NCBI GenBank assembly: GCA_026421245.1
Contig: JAPKDJ010000013.1
Span: 1 to 64,000 of the forward strand
Length of the DNA stretch: 64,000 nucleotides
Reading direction: 5' to 3'
Origin: Akkermansiaceae bacterium
Lineage (GTDB): Bacteria; Verrucomicrobiota; Verrucomicrobiia; Verrucomicrobiales; Akkermansiaceae
The notes under the pieces are model-generated. The model was not told the DNA's origin, made no database searches, and was given only the letters and a program-made list of their open reading frames with translations. Positions 58,355-64,000 of the stretch are shown piece by piece (within the stretch, counting starts at the first letter, position 1; each line of letters begins with the position of its first letter). Position numbers and translations under genes: made by a program.

Positions 58355-61300
58355 ATGGATGCTATGCCCAGTAATCTCCCCCCTGAGATCAAGTCCGGTC
58401 TTGTTTTGCTTCGCCGGCGCATCCGGCGCATTCAACTTTTTCGCGGGCTTTTGCGAACTGCGAGTGTTGTCCTGGTTGGCCTTCTGGTGATTGTTGCGTT
58501 GGATTATTTTCTGGCTCCTCTTCCGTCCTGGGCTCGCGCGGGGCTCTTTTTCGCTTGGTTGGCAGCGATTGCAGTCGCCTCTGTTTTTTTCATTTTACGC
58601 CCTTTATCAGGCAAGTTGCCTCTTGTTCGTCTCGCCCGTTGGTTGGAAGACCGCCATCCCGAGGTTCAGGAGCGAATTAGCACTGCGCTCGAACTTTCGG
58701 ATCATCCGGAAGGAATCTCTCCCGATCTTCTCGAGGAACTTTCAAAAGAAGCTGCCGCCGACATCAGCACGGTTGATCCGCGCGATGAGGTGAAGGGGAG
58801 AAGAATTCGGAGTTCCATGTGGCCCGCTGCCACCGCTCTGGTCGCACTGATTGCTCTGGTTACAGTCTGGCCTCGCGAAATGGGGCGCCTTTTAACACGC
58901 GCCGTTTCTCCTTTCTCCCAGCTTGGGAATGCCGGGGCCTTCAAATTTGAGATTAATCCGGGTGACGTTGAGCTTCTCGAAGGCGATGAACTGACCATCG
59001 ATCTGATCTACACCGGGCCCCTTGAGAAGCCGCTGGAGTTGGTCATTGAAAAAGACGGTGAAAGCCTCTCCGAGACCCTCGAACCAACATCGTCGGACGG
59101 TGACATTCACACATACGCCTACACCGTCCATTCCGCCGAATTGGGATTCAAATACTCGGCCCGGGTTGCGGGAAGCGAGAGCGATCGGTTTGATGTGAAA
59201 GTTTATCCTCTCCCGCGTCTCCTCGAATCAGTGGTGACCTTGCAATATCCTCCATACACCGAGTGGCCGGATCGAAGTATGTCACTGGGTGGGGGAGTTC
59301 AGGCGCTGGCCGGAACCGAAGTGACGGTAAAAGGGCGTTTTGATACTCCTGTGGAAAGTGGTGAGTTGCTTTTCGATACCAAAAAATTTGGCGAGGTGAC
59401 TTTGGAGCCGTCGGCAACCGGAACCACGATGACTTGGAGCGAGACTCTCAAGCCGCGGCTCGATGGCATCGCCAAGTTAAATATGAAGCACCGCCTCGGG
59501 CGCGTTCTTGAAGGGGCCCAATTCCAACTAACCGCCGTAGAGGATCCTGCTCCGGTGGTAAAGATTCTGACTCCGGTTCAGCGGGATTTTCGCGTGAAGC
59601 CAAACGAGCAGATCATTATTACCTACGATGTTCTAGAAAAGATTGATGTCGCTAAGGTTGAGATCGAACTTGAAGTAAATGGCAAGGCGGTTGAGCCAAT
59701 CAAGGAGCCTCTACCTGAACGCATCGATGGCGAAGATGGAAAGCTTTGGGAAGGAAAGGCCATGGTCTTTCTCGGAAGTGTAGTTTCGCAACACAAGGGG
59801 GCGCGCGAATTCCGGATGCGACTGGCTCTCAGCGACAACCGACCGGAAAGCCTCGAAGGCCCCGGAGTGGGTTACTCGGAGTGGCTGGAAATTAAGCTCG
59901 ATCAATATGCCGAATCGCTTGTTCGGCAGGAATTGAAAAAGCAAGACAGCGACCTTCAAAAGACGATCGAAAAGGCCGTTCAAGCTATCCACGAGGCCCG
60001 CGCTAAAATACAAGAGGCCAAGAACGAGCTTCATAAGGAAGAAATCCCCGAGGCGGCTGAGAAGAATCTCGCCAAGGCGCGAGAGAAGCTGAAGGAGGCT
60101 CAAAAGGATCTCTCGGAGCTGAGTGAACGGATGAAGCAAGGCTTACAGGAGCATCGGCGCGATAATGTTGAGGAAGCTGTCGCCAAGCTTCAAGAGGCAC
60201 AGAAATCTGTCGAAAACACTCCCCTTCAGGATACTCCTGAATCGCGGCAGGCTGAAGTTGACAATGCGCTTCGCGAAACTAGCGAGGCCATCGACGATCT
60301 CCAAAAGCTTCGGGATGAAGTTCAGAATGATCATCCCCAAATGGATGATCTGGCCAAGCTCCAGGAAATGGCCCAGAAGCAGGAGGAACTTGCAAAGAAG
60401 GCCCAGGAAGAGACCTCGCCCGAGCCCGATCAGGATTGGAAGAACAAGCAGCGCCAGATGCAGGAGGAGATCACTCAAAAGGTGAGAGAATCTCCTGAGG
60501 CCAAGGCTGCCGCAATGAAGTCGCAGAGTGAGCAGGCCATGGAACTTTCCAAAGAAGCCGAGGCTCTCAAGAAATCTCAAGAAGAGCTTTCCAAGCTCAG
60601 CGAGCAGGCCGTGCCCACCACGCCACAGATGAGCGAGGAGCAGCTTGAGAATGCTCTGGCGAAAGAGCAGCAGGATGCCGCGACGGAGGCCCGCGAGGAA
60701 CTGGCGGATGCTCGTCGCGACCAGGAGTCCCGCGCCGAAGATCTTCCCAAGGCTGTTGCCGAAGCCGAGAAGGCTGCGGACGAAGTGCGTCAGTCAAAAC
60801 CCGAAGAAGCCGCCGAGTCGGCAAAGAAGGCTGCTGAGGAGCTTGCCAAGGGTGCGGAGGACGCTCCTTCACAGCAGGCCCTCCAAAAGAAACAGGAGAA
60901 GTTGGCGGAAGCCTTCGAAGCTCTTGCGGAAGGAAAGACAGAAGAAGCTCAAACTGCTCTCGAAGAGATCCAAGACATGTTGAGTCCTCGTGAAATTGGA
61001 GCGGCTCTTGCTGAGGAACAAAAGGAAGCTCTTCAGGAGGCAAAGGAGGAATTGGCGGAAGCCCGGAAGGATCAGGAGGCCCGTGCCGAAGATCTCCCCG
61101 AAGCCGTTGCCGAGGCCCAGGAGGCCTTGAACGAGGCCCGCCAAAATAAGCCTGAAGCGGCTGCCGAAGCGGCCAAAAACGCGGCAGAGGAATTGGCAAA
61201 AGGGGCGGAGGAATCGTCCTCTCAAAAAGCTCTCCAAAAGAAGCAGGGAAAACTGGCTGAGGCCTTTGAAGCACTTGCGGAAGGAAAGATCGAAGAGGCT

Positions 61301-62734
61301 CAGGCGGCTCTTAAGGAAGTCCAGATGACTCCCGATTACGATGACGTGGCCAAGGCGCTTGCGGAGGCCCAACAGGATCTTGTCGAAGGAACGAAGGAAG
61401 AGTTGCAAGAGGCTCAGGAGGGTCAAGAGGCCCGAGCCGAAGATCTGCCGAAGGCGGTCGAGCAAGCTCAAGCAGCTTTGGATGAGGCAAAGCAAGCCGA
61501 TGCCAAAGGCGCTGCCGAAGCGGCGCAAAAGGCTGCCGAAGAATTGGCCAAAGGAGCGGGGGAATCTCCTTCTCAGGAAGCTTTGCAGAATCAACAAGAA
61601 GCACTCGCCGAAGCATTTGAAGCACTTGCCGAGGGCAACACCCAGGAAGCTCAGGCTACCTTGGAAAACATGCAGACGCAGAATTTGGGAGATGCTTTGG
61701 AACAAGCTCTTGCTCGCGAGCAGGAGGCTGTTGTTGAAGGCACGAGGGAGGAATTGGCGGAAGCCCGCGAAGGTCAGGAGGCTCGTGCCAATGACCTGCC
61801 CGAAGCACTTGCTCAAGCTGAAACTGCCCTCGAAGGAGCCCAGGAAGGAGACGTGAAAGCCGCTTCCGAAGCTGCCCAACAAGCTGCGCAGGAATTAGGC
61901 AAAGGTGCTGAAGCCTCTCCTTCCCAGGCGGCTCTCCAGGAGAAGCAGGAAGGCATCGCCGAAGCACTTCAGGATCTTGCTGAAGGTCGCGCCAGTGAGG
62001 CCCTCGCTGCTCTGGAAGAGATGCAGGCAGAACGAGGCGCCGAATTGGCCCAAGACATTCAAGCGATGGCTCCGGTCGAAGGGAATCCCATGAGGCAGGC
62101 TCAACAAGAAGCGTCTGCCGGAGCTCAGAAAGCGGCTCAGGCCTCACAAGCCCAGCAAGCAGGCCAGGCCCAGCAAGCAGCTCAGCAGCACCAACAGTCC
62201 GCCAGCAAGTTTGCCGAGGCCCAGCAGTCTTTGGAGAAGGCTTCCCAGCAACTCGCGAAACAAGCGGAAGCTGCGGCGTCCCAACCCGAAAACTCCCGTG
62301 TTGCTCCCGCCCCCGGTGATGCCATGGCTGAGGCACTCCAGCAAAGTGCCCAGGCCGCCAATGCCGGTGAATCACAAGAAGCCGCTGCAAGTTCCCAGGC
62401 TGCTGCCGAGGCCCTTCGACAAGCAGCCAATGAGGCGATGTCGAACATGAAGCAAGGTGGTAAGCCCGGCGAGGGAATGGCTCAGGCCAACGAGCCCGGG
62501 CAACCTGGGGAGGGAGCTCAACCCGGTGAGGAAACCAAAGAAGGAATGCGTCAGGACCAGGGTGATTTGGGTGTTCCCGTCGAACTGGCCAAGCTCGGTA
62601 TCAGTGCCTCCGATTGGGAGAAAATTCAGGCGACTCTTCAGACTGATGTCAGCGGATCACGTCGCGCGGTCATTCCCGAGGATTACCGCGGTTTGGTTAA
62701 AAAATACTTCGAGCAAGTCTCTAAAAAACAATGA
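58355..62734 (+). CDS. Giant DUF4175-like membrane protein with four 117-residue coiled-coil repeats
   Basis: 1459 aa. The N-terminal 180 residues carry three membrane helices (LRTASVVLVGLLVIVALDYF; GLFFAWLAAIAVASVFFILR; MWPAATALVALIALVTVW) and LVRLARWLEDRHPEVQERIS, typical of DUF4175-type proteins. Residues about 195-520 form Ig-like beta domains (FEINPGDVELLEGDELTIDL). From about 530 on the protein is Glu/Ala/Gln-rich helix. Four tandem modules occupy about 760-1225, each with AREELADARRDQESRAEDLP-like and QKKQEKLAEAFEALAEGKTE-like segments. The C-terminus GVPVELAKLGISASDWEKIQ then RRAVIPEDYRGLVKKYFEQV is conserved in family members. Its stop overlaps the next gene (ATGA). Envelope-structural role inferred. 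Confidence 0.82.
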   Translation: MDAMPSNLPPEIKSGLVLLRRRIRRIQLFRGLLRTASVVLVGLLVIVALDYFLAPLPSWARAGLFFAWLAAIAVASVFFILRPLSGKLPLVRLARWLEDRHPEVQERISTALELSDHPEGISPDLLEELSKEAAADISTVDPRDEVKGRRIRSSMWPAATALVALIALVTVWPREMGRLLTRAVSPFSQLGNAGAFKFEINPGDVELLEGDELTIDLIYTGPLEKPLELVIEKDGESLSETLEPTSSDGDIHTYAYTVHSAELGFKYSARVAGSESDRFDVKVYPLPRLLESVVTLQYPPYTEWPDRSMSLGGGVQALAGTEVTVKGRFDTPVESGELLFDTKKFGEVTLEPSATGTTMTWSETLKPRLDGIAKLNMKHRLGRVLEGAQFQLTAVEDPAPVVKILTPVQRDFRVKPNEQIIITYDVLEKIDVAKVEIELEVNGKAVEPIKEPLPERIDGEDGKLWEGKAMVFLGSVVSQHKGAREFRMRLALSDNRPESLEGPGVGYSEWLEIKLDQYAESLVRQELKKQDSDLQKTIEKAVQAIHEARAKIQEAKNELHKEEIPEAAEKNLAKAREKLKEAQKDLSELSERMKQGLQEHRRDNVEEAVAKLQEAQKSVENTPLQDTPESRQAEVDNALRETSEAIDDLQKLRDEVQNDHPQMDDLAKLQEMAQKQEELAKKAQEETSPEPDQDWKNKQRQMQEEITQKVRESPEAKAAAMKSQSEQAMELSKEAEALKKSQEELSKLSEQAVPTTPQMSEEQLENALAKEQQDAATEAREELADARRDQESRAEDLPKAVAEAEKAADEVRQSKPEEAAESAKKAAEELAKGAEDAPSQQALQKKQEKLAEAFEALAEGKTEEAQTALEEIQDMLSPREIGAALAEEQKEALQEAKEELAEARKDQEARAEDLPEAVAEAQEALNEARQNKPEAAAEAAKNAAEELAKGAEESSSQKALQKKQGKLAEAFEALAEGKIEEAQAALKEVQMTPDYDDVAKALAEAQQDLVEGTKEELQEAQEGQEARAEDLPKAVEQAQAALDEAKQADAKGAAEAAQKAAEELAKGAGESPSQEALQNQQEALAEAFEALAEGNTQEAQATLENMQTQNLGDALEQALAREQEAVVEGTREELAEAREGQEARANDLPEALAQAETALEGAQEGDVKAASEAAQQAAQELGKGAEASPSQAALQEKQEGIAEALQDLAEGRASEALAALEEMQAERGAELAQDIQAMAPVEGNPMRQAQQEASAGAQKAAQASQAQQAGQAQQAAQQHQQSASKFAEAQQSLEKASQQLAKQAEAAASQPENSRVAPAPGDAMAEALQQSAQAANAGESQEAAASSQAAAEALRQAANEAMSNMKQGGKPGEGMAQANEPGQPGEGAQPGEETKEGMRQDQGDLGVPVELAKLGISASDWEKIQATLQTDVSGSRRAVIPEDYRGLVKKYFEQVSKKQ
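60634..62040 (+). repeat. Four tandem repeats of about 350 bp inside the DUF4175-like gene
   Basis: Units begin near 60634, 60992, 61340 and 61690 and end near 62040. Each encodes about 117 residues with RAEDLP (RANDLP in unit 4), AAEELAKGAE and AEAFEALAEG as landmarks. Divergence between units is moderate, so the duplication is not recent. Confidence 0.85.
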
Positions 62735-63783
62735 AATATCTCTCCTCATTCCTTCTCTGTCTTTTCCTAGTATCGATCGGACAGGCTCAAGAGATCTCGC
62801 CAACCGTTTTTGCCAAGTGGAAGGAAAGGGTCGCTCCCTCGGTTGACCGAGGCCTTCAGTATCTTGCCCGAGTCCAGGAAAAAGACGGAAGCTATCCGGG
62901 AAGCTACGGCAACTCCTGTGGCATTCCTGCTCTAGCCGGAATGGCCTTTCTGTCACGGGGACATATGGCGACCGAAGGTCCGTATGCCAATCCGCTCAAT
63001 AAAATAATCGACTTCCTCATCACTCGCCAGAATCGCGAGGGCCTTTATACTGGGGGGCAGTATGGCAGCGGTCCCATGTATGGTCATAACATTGCGACCC
63101 TCTTTCTTTCGGAAGTTTCCGGCATGGTCGATCCCGATCGACAAAAGAAGATCAACGAAAGCCTGCCTCGGGCTCTCGCTCTCATTTTACGGGCCCAGTC
63201 GGTGAAGAAAAGCACTAGACATCAAGGCGGGTGGCGTTATCACCCGAACTCGAGGGATTCTGATACGTCCTGCAGCGGGTGGGCTCTCATGGCATTGCGC
63301 TCGGCCAAGCTCAACGGAGCGGATGTTCCTGATAAATCCATCGAAGAAGCCATCAAATATCTCTACGGAAATTTTTCCGAAAAGAACGGGCATTTCGGGT
63401 ACTCCAGTCCTCATAATCAAAAGCACTCGCTCACCGGAATGGGGCTCCTTTGCTTGGAGCTTTGTGGAGAGCACGGAAAGGCTTCCACGATCATCGCGGC
63501 CAACTACATCTTGCAAAATTTCCGAGCCCTCGAAGGAGCTCAGTTTGAGTTTTACGGGAATTATTACAACGCGCAGGCGATGTTCCAGATCGGAGGAAAA
63601 TATTGGGAAACATACGCCGATTGGATGTACGAGATTTATTTAAAAAAGCAGAAAGACGATGGCTCGTGGTATAGCCGTGAGGCGGGTCAAGTTTATGGGA
63701 CTGCCATGATGACTCTCGCCTTTACGGTTCCCTATCGTCAGCTTCCCATTTACCAGCGTGACGAGACGGTGGACGAAGAGTAG
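62731..63783 (+). CDS. Exported prenyltransferase/squalene-cyclase-repeat protein
   Basis: 350 aa with signal peptide MKYLSSFLLCLFLVSIGQAQ. The body is an alpha/alpha barrel of repeats (VDRGLQYLARVQEKDGSYPG, IDFLITRQNREGLYTGGQYG, GGWRYHPNSRDSDTSCSGWA, YEIYLKKQKDDGSWYSREAG) typical of the terpene cyclase/prenyltransferase superfamily, but the signal peptide and lack of a DxDD motif argue against a squalene cyclase. Related exported proteins in PVC bacteria follow MoxR/vWA-type operons. It is translationally coupled to the DUF4175-like gene and 9 bp before the next gene. Confidence 0.88.
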   Translation: MKYLSSFLLCLFLVSIGQAQEISPTVFAKWKERVAPSVDRGLQYLARVQEKDGSYPGSYGNSCGIPALAGMAFLSRGHMATEGPYANPLNKIIDFLITRQNREGLYTGGQYGSGPMYGHNIATLFLSEVSGMVDPDRQKKINESLPRALALILRAQSVKKSTRHQGGWRYHPNSRDSDTSCSGWALMALRSAKLNGADVPDKSIEEAIKYLYGNFSEKNGHFGYSSPHNQKHSLTGMGLLCLELCGEHGKASTIIAANYILQNFRALEGAQFEFYGNYYNAQAMFQIGGKYWETYADWMYEIYLKKQKDDGSWYSREAGQVYGTAMMTLAFTVPYRQLPIYQRDETVDEE

Positions 63784-63792
63784 GCTCCATCA

Positions 63793-64000
63793 ATGTCCGA
63801 AATCGAGGAGCTCTACGAAGCGTTGGAAGAAGCCCGCGAGGCCGATCAGGTCGCGAGTGCTTGCGTGATCTATGAAGAGATTCTCACTCTCGAAGATGTT
63901 GAGAATGTTCTCTCAACTTTGCTCTATGCCACCGACCTGATTGACTTTGGTAACTTTGCCCAGGCGGAAGCGACCTTGCATCGGGTTTCTGAACTTTGCG
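63793..64000 (+). CDS. Repeat protein, TPR-like, truncated by the window edge
   Basis: The ATG at 63793 opens MSEIEELYEALEEAREADQV then ASACVIYEEILTLED and LIDFGNFAQAEATLHRVSEL, helix pairs typical of tetratricopeptide repeats. The frame is open to the last base, so the gene continues outside. It is third in the plus-strand operon with the DUF4175-like and prenyltransferase-repeat genes. Confidence 0.7.
   Translation, partial: MSEIEELYEALEEAREADQVASACVIYEEILTLEDVENVLSTLLYATDLIDFGNFAQAEATLHRVSELC

Noticed and set aside
60634-62040. Possible CRISPR or satellite array
   Set aside because: Units are about 350 bp, coding, and diverged, with no spacer-repeat alternation.
60597-62390. Large minus-strand ORFs (225, 337 and 244 aa) opposite the DUF4175-like gene
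   Set aside because: Leu/Phe/Pro-rich complements of the Glu/Ala/Gln coiled coil; repeat their own pattern exactly with the repeat units and carry no independent motif.
62731-63783. Squalene-hopene cyclase working with the 41899 squalene synthase
   Set aside because: Signal peptide, 350-residue length and no DxDD motif argue against a cyclase, and the genes are 20 kb apart.

Overview
The window looks like chromosomal DNA of a marine- or soil-type member of the Verrucomicrobiota (PVC superphylum). This is inferred from its protein families. It carries three copies of the paired DUF1592 cytochrome-like / DUF1552 Tat-exported proteins, a DUF1553 (PSD1) / DUF1501 pair, an arylsulfatase fused to a DUF1080 domain, a PVC-type beta-propeller/HEAT/cytochrome c protein, and a DUF4175-like coiled-coil protein followed by an exported prenyltransferase-repeat protein. 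These are typical of Verrucomicrobia and Planctomycetes. I saw no rRNA, tRNA, CRISPR array, prophage or intact insertion sequence.

Layout. 0-4 kb: DUF1592-DUF1552 pair 1. 4-10 kb: a sugar-utilisation-like block on the minus strand (Gfo/Idh/MocA oxidoreductase, phosphomannose-isomerase-like cupin, sulfatase-DUF1080), with decayed antiporter and AraC genes inside it. 10-14 kb: DUF1592-DUF1552 pair 2 (plus). 14-15 kb: broken lemA/DUF3137-like operon. 15-24 kb: archaeal-type prolyl-tRNA synthetase, coiled-coil zinc-ribbon protein, a membrane protein with a lysine-rich tail, an AmgK/MurU-like sugar kinase and nucleotidyltransferase pair, and the divergent PVC cytochrome. 24-32 kb: ClpX-like ATPase, L,D-transpeptidase, several hypothetical proteins and many gene remnants, a PQQ-like propeller protein, MscL. 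32-36 kb: EF-hand protein, cdsA-dxr, pyrD. 36-41 kb: a dead ADP-ribosylglycohydrolase gene and DUF1592-DUF1552 pair 3. 41-52 kb: housekeeping genes (hemW, squalene/phytoene synthase, metX, DUF1802, ROK kinase, coaX, glyoxalase-like, LolC/E-type permease, GYF-RDD protein, DEDD exonuclease, a long ROK-like kinase). 52-58 kb: secreted EEP phosphatase/nuclease, DUF1501 and DUF1553. 58-64 kb: the DUF4175-like protein, a prenyltransferase-repeat protein and a truncated repeat protein at the window edge.

Two themes stand out. First, the repeated exported pairs: a Sec-exported protein with two CxxCH haem motifs whose gene overlaps or abuts that of a Tat-exported partner. They occur three times here, their biochemistry is unknown to me, and they are the best candidate for an undescribed system. 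Second, intact genes alternate with an unusual number of decayed ones: CPA1 antiporter, AraC regulator, lemA, DUF3137-like, an outer-membrane-type protein, ECF sigma factor, sulfatase, ADP-ribosylglycohydrolase and others. Several carry in-frame nonsense codons or deletions, so they are unlikely to be indel sequencing errors only.

All domain calls were made by eye from the translations. No database search, structure prediction or composition calculation was run.
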